Below, piece after piece: positions 35,574 through 45,100 of a stretch of DNA of 64,000 nucleotides. The position numbers were made by a program, and so were the translations under genes. The DNA lies in contig NZ_WAAT01000052.1 in the NCBI RefSeq assembly GCF_008806375.1, positions 62,001 through 126,000 of the forward strand. Direction: 5' to 3'. A model generated the notes under the pieces. It ran no database searches and was not told the origin of the DNA. It was given only the letters and a program-made list of their open reading frames with translations. The DNA comes from Pseudotamlana haliotis. Its GTDB lineage: Bacteria; Bacteroidota; Bacteroidia; Flavobacteriales; Flavobacteriaceae. Position 1 is the stretch's first letter; each line of letters opens with the position of its first letter.

Positions 35574-35623
35574 GGGATTTTACTGTTAAGCGTTCTCGTT
35601 TACACCATCATTGATGTGATAAG

Positions 35624-35654
35624 ACCCTTCAGGTTTCAAAAACCTGAAGGGTTT
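35624..35654. repeat. Hairpin element upstream of mbnH
   Basis: ACCCTTCAGGTTT and AACCTGAAGGGTT pair around a 4-5-nt loop. It lies upstream of the true mbnH start. It may be a dispersed palindrome or a 3'-end hairpin of mbnP. Confidence 0.55.
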
Positions 35655-35714
35655 ACAAAGCCACATTTCAACATCCGTTATAGATTCATCGAACTACTAA
35701 CCCCTATTTTAATC

Positions 35715-36752
35715 ATGAAGCTTTTATTTCCAATGAAAAATTTAATCAGAAGTCTTATTCTTTTTGCTTTGTTTTCTGCTTGCAGCAGTGAGGATACTGT
35801 TCTTGTTTCTTATGAAAATCCGGAGCTCGAGCTAAACGTACCTTTTGGGTTTCCAGACTTTAATAATTCGGTTTATACCAACAAACCTACTAAGTATGGT
35901 GTGGCATTGGGAGAAAAGTTATTTCATGATACTAAACTTAGTACCGATAACAGTATTTCCTGTGCGAGTTGTCACATTCAGGAAAATGCTTTTGCCGATC
36001 ACAATGCCAAAGGGATTGGTATTGAAGGTCGCATCGGACTCCGAAATACACCACCCGTGCAAAATATGGCTTTTATGAAGGTATTTAATTGGGATGGTAA
36101 CATACGTGTGTTAGAAAACCAACCCCTAGTGCCTATTATCACTCATTTTGAAATGGATTCTTCCATTTTAGAAGTGATGGGCAAGCTTGAAGAAGACCCT
36201 GAATATATTGAATTATTCAACAAAGCATTTAATGGCGAAGGCATCACCGCTGATGGTATTTACAAGAGTATCGCACAATTTGAATACACGCTAATATCGG
36301 CCAATAGTAAGTATGATCAAGTCATTCGAGAAGCAGGTGGGACCTTTACGGAAACTGAAGCTTTGGGTTATCAAGTGTTTCAGGATAAATGTATAAGTTG
36401 TCACAGTTCAGAATTATTTACAGACCAAAGTTTTAGAAATATAGGCTTTCCGTTAAATCCAGACCATGAAGAAGCCGGACGTGCTCGTGTTACCGGTTTG
36501 GCTGAAGATTTTATGCGTTTTCGAGTGCCCTCATTACGGAATATTGCCCATACCGCACCTTATGGTAGCTTCGGACAATTTGAAACCTTAAGAGCTGTTC
36601 TTGATTATTTTGATAATGGTGTTTTAGATGTTGAAAATCTGGATCCAATTTTAAAGGAAAACAACAACCGCATTCCGCTTTCTGAAGCTGAAAAAGATCA
36701 GTTGATTGCCTTTATGCAGACCTTAAGTGATTCCGAATTTATTGGAAAATAA
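35715..36752 (+). CDS. mbnH: MbnH-type di-heme cytochrome c peroxidase family protein
   Basis: The protein has a lipoprotein signal (FSAC, around residue 23) and two c-type heme motifs: CASCH near residue 85 and CISCH near residue 225, with the usual MauG/CcpA fold between. Directly after mbnP, this is the arrangement in which MbnH oxidises a tryptophan of MbnP. A peroxidase role is the alternative. The start is set at ATG 35715 (or 35733). An upstream frame to 35616 would run through a hairpin repeat and give no signal peptide, so it was rejected. Confidence 0.82.
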   Translation: MKLLFPMKNLIRSLILFALFSACSSEDTVLVSYENPELELNVPFGFPDFNNSVYTNKPTKYGVALGEKLFHDTKLSTDNSISCASCHIQENAFADHNAKGIGIEGRIGLRNTPPVQNMAFMKVFNWDGNIRVLENQPLVPIITHFEMDSSILEVMGKLEEDPEYIELFNKAFNGEGITADGIYKSIAQFEYTLISANSKYDQVIREAGGTFTETEALGYQVFQDKCISCHSSELFTDQSFRNIGFPLNPDHEEAGRARVTGLAEDFMRFRVPSLRNIAHTAPYGSFGQFETLRAVLDYFDNGVLDVENLDPILKENNNRIPLSEAEKDQLIAFMQTLSDSEFIGK

Positions 36753-36792
36753 TAAATTGGAATAAAACTTTAATTTTAGCCTAATAATAGCA

Positions 36793-38082
36793 TTAGGCTC
36801 GGCGATCAATAACCATTAAAGGTTTTCTACTCATTTTTGGGAATTGAATCTTTTGAATTTCCTTCCTATCACAAAATTCTATCTTCGGAAGTACTCTTAA
36901 TTTAGCTCTAAAATGATCTTTGATACGTCGTAAAAACAAATCAGTTGGATTGGTAGTGGCAATTTTAAGCAGAATTTCATCAGTACCAATGCTGTTATGT
37001 GAAATCTCAATGATATACGATTCAATCTCGTTAAAATCATTCAGTATGTTATGCATGGCTGGCGGATACAAAGTGGTACCCTTATACTTTATCATTTGTT
37101 TCTTTCTGCCTATTACGGGGCCTAAACGTGTGGTATTTCTACCACAGGAACAAGGGTCATGGTGCGCTTTTACAATGTCACCGGTTTTAAATCGCAGTAA
37201 AGGCATGCCTTCAACTCCTAAAGTTGTAATCGTTAGTTCACCAGATTCGTTGGGAGCTACAGGCTGATTGTTTTCATCTAGAATTTCAATGATAATTAAT
37301 TCTGGATGGTGATGGCCACCCTGTTGGGCTTCACATTCGGTAAACGCCGTGTTCATTTCTGTAGAAGCGTAGGTAGAAAACAAATTGATATCCCATTTTT
37401 CTTTAATCTTTTTAGATAAAATATTTAATGAAAAATCTTGTTCACGAAGGGATTCGCCAATGCAAATAGCTCCTTTTACAGATGAAGCATTTAAATCGAT
37501 GCCCTGTTTTTCAGCGTGTTCTATAAGTTTCAGTAAAAAAGAAGGTACGGCAATGATGTAAGTGGGTTTGAATTTTTTAATAGAATCCCATTGCAATTCC
37601 GGAATGCCGTTTCCGACTCTAATAATACCAGCACCCAGTTCACGAGCGCCCAAAAAATATGCCAGTCCTGCCATAAAACGACGGTCTATGGTGGTCATTA
37701 GCTGAATCACATCCTCTTGTTTTACGCCAGCGCAGGCAAAAGAAATGGCCTCATTGTGTGCTAAACGTTTTAAATCATTATCGGTTAAAGCAAAGGTTAC
37801 GGGCTCGCCTAAGGTTCCAGAAGTCGTTACATAATCAATAATTTTGTGTCGTGGCACGCAAATAAAGTCGTCGTTAAACTGTTGTAAATCTTCTTTTGTT
37901 GTCGTTGGAATGCTCGCTAAATCCTCTAAGGTTTTTAACTGGTTGATGTCTATGTTCTCAGTTTCAAAAAGCCGTTTATAGAATGCAGAATGTGTACTTA
38001 AATAATTAAGTAGGGTTTGTAACTGCCCTTCTTGAAATGCTTTTATTTCGGCTGAAGATGCTTTTTCTATATCTGGAATCAT
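36793..38082 (-). CDS. AMP-dependent ligase, PaaK-like (aryl/acyl activation)
   Basis: The 429-residue adenylate-forming enzyme has the phosphate-binding loop TTSGTLGEPVTF at about 85-96, then YASTEMNTAF and LLRFKTGDIV near 300, and CSCGRNTTRLGPVIGRKKQM, with the cysteine pair also seen in phenylacetate-CoA ligases. It probably activates an aryl or fatty acid (for example coumaric acid) for the pathway fed by the tyrosine ammonia-lyase; the substrate is inferred. It is the last gene of the cluster and overlaps the C45 gene by 4 bp. Confidence 0.8.
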   Translation of the reverse strand: MIPDIEKASSAEIKAFQEGQLQTLLNYLSTHSAFYKRLFETENIDINQLKTLEDLASIPTTTKEDLQQFNDDFICVPRHKIIDYVTTSGTLGEPVTFALTDNDLKRLAHNEAISFACAGVKQEDVIQLMTTIDRRFMAGLAYFLGARELGAGIIRVGNGIPELQWDSIKKFKPTYIIAVPSFLLKLIEHAEKQGIDLNASSVKGAICIGESLREQDFSLNILSKKIKEKWDINLFSTYASTEMNTAFTECEAQQGGHHHPELIIIEILDENNQPVAPNESGELTITTLGVEGMPLLRFKTGDIVKAHHDPCSCGRNTTRLGPVIGRKKQMIKYKGTTLYPPAMHNILNDFNEIESYIIEISHNSIGTDEILLKIATTNPTDLFLRRIKDHFRAKLRVLPKIEFCDRKEIQKIQFPKMSRKPLMVIDRRA

Positions 38083-39743
38083 AAACGTAATTTTCTTTTT
38101 AATTTTTTAATATAGTCTTCTACATTTTCACGGTCTGGAACCGTAGTAATTTCTTTGGTTTGGGCCAATTCAAAGGCTTCTAGCGCAGCTGTATAATAAC
38201 CGTTGTTGTATTGGTACAAACCTACTAAATAATAAGCTTCCCAATATTCAGGATTTGTTAATTTTATTTGTTGGAGTACCTTATCGTCAAGTGCTGTTTT
38301 GTTGTTTATGGCTGAAGTGACCTGAGTTCTAAGTTGACGGTAGTTTTGGTAATTTTTATAAGTTTCGGTGTACTGAAACGGATCTTTTTCAATGGTTAGC
38401 TCTTGCTTTGAAAAACCGGTTTGCTGCGGGTTATCAAACACCTCGTTTAAATTATAGGCCACAAACTCTCCCAGTTGATAAGGGTTTGAAGACACCCAAA
38501 CTAAGCGCTGCTCAGGTTTAAACACCACGGCGTGATGCGCCAAGAGCTGGTTCAAGGCTTTTTCATTGCCATAACCTATAGTTTTGTTGTTTAAACCTTC
38601 TTTGTTTCTTAATATGTCAACCGCAATTTGGGGCGTGATTTTGCTGTGTGCCTTCAGAAGCTCCTCCATACGCTCATAGCGGTACATGGAATGGCTTTCT
38701 TCAATATGTTTTTGGTTGTTTTTGTCTTCCGCGTAAGCGTCACTTTGAAAGTGATTGGAGCAAATTAACTGATTGGCATTCTCCACCTCATAAACCCCGA
38801 AATTATCTGGAGAGACTTCAATAATCACGGCTTTATTGTCTTTAGCACTGCCTACAAAAATAGATTCTGAAACAAAGACTTCACGTTTCTTAGCAATGTT
38901 AATGGCTTCTTCAATATTTGTGGCATATTGTAAAATCTCACGATTGACAATAGATATTGGTGTTTTTGCAATTAAAGGTACTTTTGATTTTCCGGCGTTA
39001 ATGGTCACGGTTAAGCCGTGTTCGTTCATCCCTGAAACTACGCCAATCATCCCTGCCCAGGCCACCGACATAAACTTGTAACCTGATGTTGGACTTACAA
39101 AACTCACAATTTTATCTTTTGCGAAATCATCACCAGCGTAAAAATCAAAATTCCTACCAATAATTAACTGACCGTCTGCTGATTTATCACCCCAGGCTGC
39201 AAATGAGGAGCAGCCCACTAAAGCGAGGTCTTGTAATGCATGGCCAATGTCATGAGCACTATGAAAGTACAAGCCCCTTAGGTATGCATTGTCAAAAGCC
39301 GTAACATCAGTTATGGCATATTGTGACAAGCCGTAAATTTCTGTTTTAAATTCGTTGGGTACATGGAGATACATTTTACGGTTGTACCAGGATAAAAAGT
39401 GGCGTAAAAATTTTTGACTGCTTTTTGATGGCACTAAATCTTCAATTTTAGAAATGAAATAGCGCTCTTGATTTTGGAATAATTCTTCTGTAAGACTGCC
39501 TGTGATTAAGCCTCGTTCATAAGGGTCGCCTTGTACATAAAGTTCCCATAGGCCTTGCTTGTTTTTGTTAAGCGAACTATTTGCCAACACAAAACTAGAA
39601 TCATTGGTTTTAGTACGTTGCGGAATGGAATCGTTGTACTGACTAATGTCAGGCACATGATTTAAGGAGTTGGACACGCCACAAGAAGTGATGAGAAGTA
39701 AAATAGCACCGTAAACAAGGGCTTTGAAGGTTGTTTTAGGCAT
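38079..39743 (-). CDS. C45-family (acyl-CoA:6-APA acyltransferase-like) lipoprotein
   Basis: The 554-residue protein has a lipobox (LLITSC, cysteine 21) and the N-terminal nucleophile hydrolase part (about 150-400) with LVGCSSFAAWGDKSADGQLIIGRNFDFY. The cysteine would become the nucleophile after self-cleavage, as in C45 acyltransferases. The C-terminal ~100 residues look helical with a TPR-like character. It may transfer or remove acyl groups on the cluster's product outside the cytoplasm; this is inference. It overlaps the cupin-like gene by 8 bp. Confidence 0.8.
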   Translation of the reverse strand: MPKTTFKALVYGAILLLITSCGVSNSLNHVPDISQYNDSIPQRTKTNDSSFVLANSSLNKNKQGLWELYVQGDPYERGLITGSLTEELFQNQERYFISKIEDLVPSKSSQKFLRHFLSWYNRKMYLHVPNEFKTEIYGLSQYAITDVTAFDNAYLRGLYFHSAHDIGHALQDLALVGCSSFAAWGDKSADGQLIIGRNFDFYAGDDFAKDKIVSFVSPTSGYKFMSVAWAGMIGVVSGMNEHGLTVTINAGKSKVPLIAKTPISIVNREILQYATNIEEAINIAKKREVFVSESIFVGSAKDNKAVIIEVSPDNFGVYEVENANQLICSNHFQSDAYAEDKNNQKHIEESHSMYRYERMEELLKAHSKITPQIAVDILRNKEGLNNKTIGYGNEKALNQLLAHHAVVFKPEQRLVWVSSNPYQLGEFVAYNLNEVFDNPQQTGFSKQELTIEKDPFQYTETYKNYQNYRQLRTQVTSAINNKTALDDKVLQQIKLTNPEYWEAYYLVGLYQYNNGYYTAALEAFELAQTKEITTVPDRENVEDYIKKLKRKLRL

Positions 39744-40611
39744 GTTTTTTCATCAATTTTTCGGCTTTTTTAATAGAAAGGCGCTCTTTGTAATCCAACC
39801 ATTTCTGTCCGTTAAAACGACGCATCCCATTATCAAAATGGCGCATAATAAACACGTTATAGAGCATAGTTAAAAAAGCTTTAGGACGTCTAGGTAATGC
39901 TCTGAGTGTCATTGAAAATCCGCCGTCTAAATACTTGATGTAATGCCAGTAACCGCTAGGCATAAAGAGGGCATCACCGTGTTTCATTTCGGCTTGAATC
40001 CCTTCGGCATACTGTAATGCTGGGTATTTCTCGAAATCGGGGTTATCCATATCTATTTTTTCTAGGTTATGGATTGAATACGGAATTTGATAAAGGTATT
40101 TCGATTGCTCTTGTGAAAACAGAGTCACACTTTTATGGCCATGAAAATGAAAATGCATACTGTCTGGTAAGTCAATATCGTAATGCATAAAGACTTTAGA
40201 TTCGCCACCACCAAAAAATAAGGCTGGCAAACGTTTAAAGAATTTTAGTCCGATATCTGGGTAACTAAAGTCTTTAAGGAGTTCTGGCATGCTATCTAAA
40301 ATATTATAAAAGAAAATACGTAAATCTGTAGGTTCTGTTTTTAACAGTTCGATATACTCACGGAGTTTGACTTTTTTTACGGGTTCGTAAACACTCTGTT
40401 TTCCAGAAGCTGGTTTATTATTGTATAAAGGCACAATTTGGTCACCCGCACGCTCTTGAATGTAATCGAGGTTCCACTTTTTAAAAGCAGGCCAATCTGC
40501 AGTGAGGTTTTCAATTAAAACAGGACGCTGGGGTTTGTAGTAATGCTTAATAAAATCTGCTTTACTAATGTTCTTTACTCTGGTGATCGGCGTTGTATTA
40601 AATTGTCCCAT
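39736..40611 (-). CDS. Cupin-like (JmjC-type) domain protein
   Basis: The 291-residue protein matches cupin_8/JmjC-like oxygenases: VFMHYDIDLPDSMHFHFHGHK (candidate H-x-D iron ligands) and later GDALFMPSGYWHYIKYLDGG (third His). Such proteins are 2-oxoglutarate- and Fe(II)-dependent hydroxylases, often acting on amino-acid side chains or small molecules. Its place in the cluster suggests tailoring of the product. It sits 4 nt after the FAD oxidoreductase gene. Confidence 0.8.
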   Translation of the reverse strand: MGQFNTTPITRVKNISKADFIKHYYKPQRPVLIENLTADWPAFKKWNLDYIQERAGDQIVPLYNNKPASGKQSVYEPVKKVKLREYIELLKTEPTDLRIFFYNILDSMPELLKDFSYPDIGLKFFKRLPALFFGGGESKVFMHYDIDLPDSMHFHFHGHKSVTLFSQEQSKYLYQIPYSIHNLEKIDMDNPDFEKYPALQYAEGIQAEMKHGDALFMPSGYWHYIKYLDGGFSMTLRALPRRPKAFLTMLYNVFIMRHFDNGMRRFNGQKWLDYKERLSIKKAEKLMKKHA

Positions 40612-40615
40612 AGCA

Positions 40616-42160
40616 CTAACTTAAAGGGTTCTCTTCTATTTTATTTGCTTCTTGTATTTTGTTTAATAAGGGTTCCATACCAACAATTTCTGAACTCGTA
40701 AGCACAGCCCCTATTGTAACGCCTAAAATACCATGCATATTTAAACTTTGTCCCGTTAAGAGTAAGTTTTTAATTTTTGTTCGAGGCGAAACAAATGATT
40801 TTAAGGGATTGTTGGCATCTTTAACATAACCGTACATGGTACCGTTGTGCGAGCCGATGTAATCACGATAAGATAATGGGGTTGAGGTATACGTTTCTTC
40901 AATGCAATCTCTAATATTTGGGAACTTTTTTTCTAGCTCATCAAGGAGTATTTCGGCTTTTTCAGCTTTAAATTGTTCGTAGGTTTGGCCTCTGTCGTTT
41001 TTATTAACCACGGTGTTTACGGTGTTTGCCCAAGGCTCGACTTCCTCGTAGCGCATGTAGGTTAAAACCGTTAAGCTATCACCGTAATCAGTTGTTTTTT
41101 TATTAATTCCCATAGAAATCATATAACCTTCAGGCCAGCTTTCTTCAGTGTAATTTTGACTATTCCAAACCATGTCGCGCTCCTTAAAATGGTAGAAATT
41201 ACGATTTTCGTATTTAAAGCTATTGGGTTTTAAAACGATGTACAGACTGAAACCCGCTATCACGGGTTCTATGTTTTTAATTCTATTGGCGTAAACTTTT
41301 CTGAATTTATCTTCACCAACCAACTGTATAGTCAGTTTAGGTTCAATGTTAGAAATAAACACATCTCCTTTAATAATGTCGCCTTTTTTGGTGGTGACAG
41401 AGGTGATTTTTTTGTCTTCATATCCAAATTTTACGACTTCTTGGTGCTTGTAAGCTTCGCCTTGATGTTCTTTCAAGCGTCTCACTAAGAGTTTAGAAAT
41501 TTGACTGCCACCGTTAACGCATCGGTAAGCACTTTCAATGTAGGAGTTTATGCTTAGAGCATGTACGTAAAACGGGGTCCGGTTAGGGTCGCCGGCATAT
41601 AAAAAGTTAGAGCCCACTAATACGGCTCGCAAGGTCTCGTTTGTTGTTATAGAATCTATGAAATCTTTGGCTTTTAAACTGAAAATATCAGAATTTTGAT
41701 GGTAAGGTTTGCCTAGTTTTAATCCGTATAACGGGAATTTTCCACAAAATTCTTTGAGCTTATCACAGTAGGCCTTTATGGCTTTTTCTTCTTCTGGAAA
41801 TTGGGCAATGAGTGCTTTGGTAAATTTTTCATAGCCTTGAGCATGTTTGTATTCCTTGGGATCGTCACCAAAAGTCACGATGTCAAAACCATCCTCATCT
41901 AATTTTTTCAGCTTTAATTCATCCATGATACCTAGATAATTAAAATACTGATAGAGGTTTTGGCCTTCACTCAAGCCCCCAATGTAATGTACGCCGGTAT
42001 CAAAAATGGTTTTATCACGAACAAAGGTTTGTAGGTTGCCGCCGTATTGGTTGTTCTTTTCTAAAACACAAACGCTGTAACCTTCTCTGGCCAAAATATT
42101 GGCACACACTAAACCGCCTAATCCACTTCCTATAATGACTACATCGTAATGCGATTTCAT
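40616..42160 (-). CDS. FAD-dependent oxidoreductase, phytoene-desaturase/RetSat-like
   Basis: The 514-residue protein begins with the dinucleotide-binding motif DVVIIGSGLGGLVCANILAR (residues 6-25) and has the GVHYIGG segment and the C-terminal LLLTGQSLNMHGILGVTIG of carotenoid-desaturase and all-trans-retinol saturase relatives. It could desaturate, saturate or isomerise a polyene. Such an oxidoreductase is a regular member of flexirubin-type loci. Gaps to its neighbours are 3-4 nt. Confidence 0.83.
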   Translation of the reverse strand: MKSHYDVVIIGSGLGGLVCANILAREGYSVCVLEKNNQYGGNLQTFVRDKTIFDTGVHYIGGLSEGQNLYQYFNYLGIMDELKLKKLDEDGFDIVTFGDDPKEYKHAQGYEKFTKALIAQFPEEEKAIKAYCDKLKEFCGKFPLYGLKLGKPYHQNSDIFSLKAKDFIDSITTNETLRAVLVGSNFLYAGDPNRTPFYVHALSINSYIESAYRCVNGGSQISKLLVRRLKEHQGEAYKHQEVVKFGYEDKKITSVTTKKGDIIKGDVFISNIEPKLTIQLVGEDKFRKVYANRIKNIEPVIAGFSLYIVLKPNSFKYENRNFYHFKERDMVWNSQNYTEESWPEGYMISMGINKKTTDYGDSLTVLTYMRYEEVEPWANTVNTVVNKNDRGQTYEQFKAEKAEILLDELEKKFPNIRDCIEETYTSTPLSYRDYIGSHNGTMYGYVKDANNPLKSFVSPRTKIKNLLLTGQSLNMHGILGVTIGAVLTSSEIVGMEPLLNKIQEANKIEENPLS

Positions 42161-42163
42161 GTA

Positions 42164-45100
42164 TTAATGCCCTGTTTTGGTTAAGATAATGCTATTTTGG
42201 TCTTGATAGCTCAATTGAAAACCATGTTGAAAAATCCAAGTCGAATCAAAATCTCTACTTGCTTTCAATAATACGATATGGTTTACAGTGTTTAGAAACG
42301 GTGTTATGGCCGCTTCATGGTTTGTTTGGTTTGTGTTTAAAATTAAAACATTTGCGGGATAATTTAACAATTCGTCTAAAGAATCTACGCAAGTAATGTA
42401 TCGCGTATTGCTAATACAATTGTGCTTGACAATTGTGCGATACTTTTGGTTTTCAATATAAGAAATGATTTTTCTGTCTACGGCATGTAAGGTTAGTAAA
42501 AGATCGAGTTGTCCAGCATCATTAGAGATATGTGCGATACGAGCCTTTTCGCCTAATGTATCTAATATGTTTTGGTAAGTGATTTTATAGGTTTTTAAAT
42601 CACTACGAACGTCATTATACAAGGCCTGACCTTTATAACGATAATCGTCTAAAAGTGTTTTATGGAAATAGGTTGGCCCTTCTTTTTCTTTTCTCAACTT
42701 ACTAAATTCACTTCTAAAATAAGCCCCCACATACTTAGCCCGCTGTGAGTAGTTTTTGCCGAAACTGGTATCGTTTGGTGTAATGCGGTCTAAAACCTTT
42801 AGGGTGATTTGTCCGTCTCTAATCATGGCTTCCCCTTTTGGGATGATTTCAGAATTACCGTGAATAAGCACCGGAATAATATCTAAATTAAATTGCTCAG
42901 CCAAGTAAAAAGCACCTTTATGGAAACGTTTTATTTTATGGGTTGTTGACCGTGTGCCTTCTGGAAAGGCCATTAGCGTATAGCCTTGGTCTACTTTTTT
43001 CTTTAAATGGTCCAAGCCGTTATCAATACCATTGGATACAGGATAAAAACCAGCCAGTTGCACGGCTTTTCCGAAAACAGGTGAGTTATATACCCAGTCA
43101 TTTACGAGGAAAATGATTTTTGGATGCAGCATGCCAATGGCTAAAATGTCTAAAAATGAGCTGTGATTCGCAATGATGATGGCCTGTTTTTTGAAATCTT
43201 CTTGAACCGTGTTGATCACTTTTTTTCCGAGGAAAACCTCAGTGTATAATACCGATTTCATGAATTTCGACATCAAGACATGAAAGCCATTCATTTTTGT
43301 TTTCTTCGGAAGTGGAATGAGTTTTAAAATGGTCACACTGAATAGTGATAACAAAAGACCTCCTAAGCCAAAATAAGTAAACGATAGGATGGAATACAGA
43401 AAAACACGAACAGAAACCGGACGTTTTTTTGAGCTACCAATAAATAATTTAAATAATAAGGGTTGAATAGTAAAGGCCACCAATACGGCAGAAAGAATCC
43501 CGATTAAACAAACCAGTGCAATAGAATGCAAGGCTGGATGTTTGGCAAATATTAAAACACCCACCCCAAGAATGGTTGTGATTACCGAAAGTAATATGGA
43601 TGTTTTGTGTGTGGTTAAAGCCTTTTCCCCAGTACGGTATTCATGTAGTAAACCGTTGGTGATAAAAATGCAGTAATCGATACCTAAACCAAAAATAAAG
43701 GTAGAAATGATGATGTTGAAAATATTAAATTGAATATGGAATAGTCCCATAATCCCCATGGTTAATAACCAAGTGAGACAAATAGGTAAACTAGTCACTA
43801 CAGTGAGCGAAAAGCTTTTGTAAAAAATGAGTAAGAGGATGATAACGACAACTAAGGAATACCCAATAAGCTTGTTAAAATCACTTTTAAGATGGCCTAA
43901 AAAGGCTTCGTTCATTTGTTTGCGGTCAATGAGAAGCGTTTGGTCTTGGTCTTTAAAAGTCTTTAAAACAGGGACTTCATCTTTGGTTTTTACTAAGGTT
44001 GTGATTGTGGTAAAACCGTTTTTGGTGTTGAGGTAATCGTCAACTGAAATCGATTTTAGAGTTTTATAGTCGTTCGTGCTTAAAGGACTAAAATCTGTTT
44101 TTAGTAAATTATAAAAAGTGCTAAAGGTATTGGGTTTAAAACCTAGAGTCTCGCCACTTTCAATGATGTTATTTTTGGTGGTTTCTACAGTTTGGGTGTC
44201 CCAGAAAGTTTTCCATTTTGCGATTTGCTGCTTTTGTTGTTTTTCCGAATGGACTAAAGTACTCAGTGAGCTAAAATTGAGAATACTGTTATCGCCTTTT
44301 AAGGCTTCAAGTTTTTTGAGAATGACTTCATTATTTTGAAGGGTTTGCTCTTCGGAAGTGCCGTAAGCAGCAATGTAAATAGATTTAGATTTACTGCTAA
44401 TAAGCGTGTCTAAACGTAATTCGGCGGCTTTTAAATGCTCGGGTTGATAGTTGAGCTGACTGATGTCGTTGTTGAAGGATAAGCTTTTGTAGGTGAATAA
44501 ACTTCCTATACACAGTAATACCAAGGCGATAATAGCCCATTTTTTTCGATGGAATTCATAGGAAGCAAGCTTATCTAAAAGCGTTATTTTTTTGACTTTC
44601 TTATCTGATTCTTTATACACCTGCGGAATAAAAATCAACGCAAAAACTGAAGCCCCCATCACACTAATAGCGGTGAAAAGGCCTAAATCTTGAAGCGCCT
44701 GTGATTTTATAAAAAGCAGACATAAAAAGGCCAAAGCCGTAGTTAAACTGCTCATTAAAATGGGCTTTGTAATTTCTTTGTAGAGGCTTTTTACCTCATT
44801 ATTGTTTCTAAGGTGTGTTAAAATATGTAAAGCATAATCTAAGGTGACCCCAAGTAAAACGGAACCGATACCTAATGAAATGGCTGAAATTTTTTCACGT
44901 ACTAAAAACAAGATGACTATAGCCAATAAGCCCCCTAAAATGGTAGGAACAAACAGAATGATAGGAATGGTTAATTTACGGTAGAACACCATGAAAATAA
45001 GTAGTAAGACCGTTAAGGCAATAGCCACCGTAAGCTGAATGTCCTTTTTTATTTGATTGGCATTGGCTACGGCAATTAAGGTGCCACCGTAGTATTCGCT

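Noticed and set aside
35616-35714. Upstream extension of mbnH from an ATG at 35616
   Set aside because: The extension runs through a hairpin repeat, has no family resemblance and removes the lipoprotein signal from the N-terminus.
34584-36752. Complete methanobactin biosynthesis operon
   Set aside because: Only the mbnP and mbnH homologues are present; no precursor peptide or mbnB/mbnC genes are visible.
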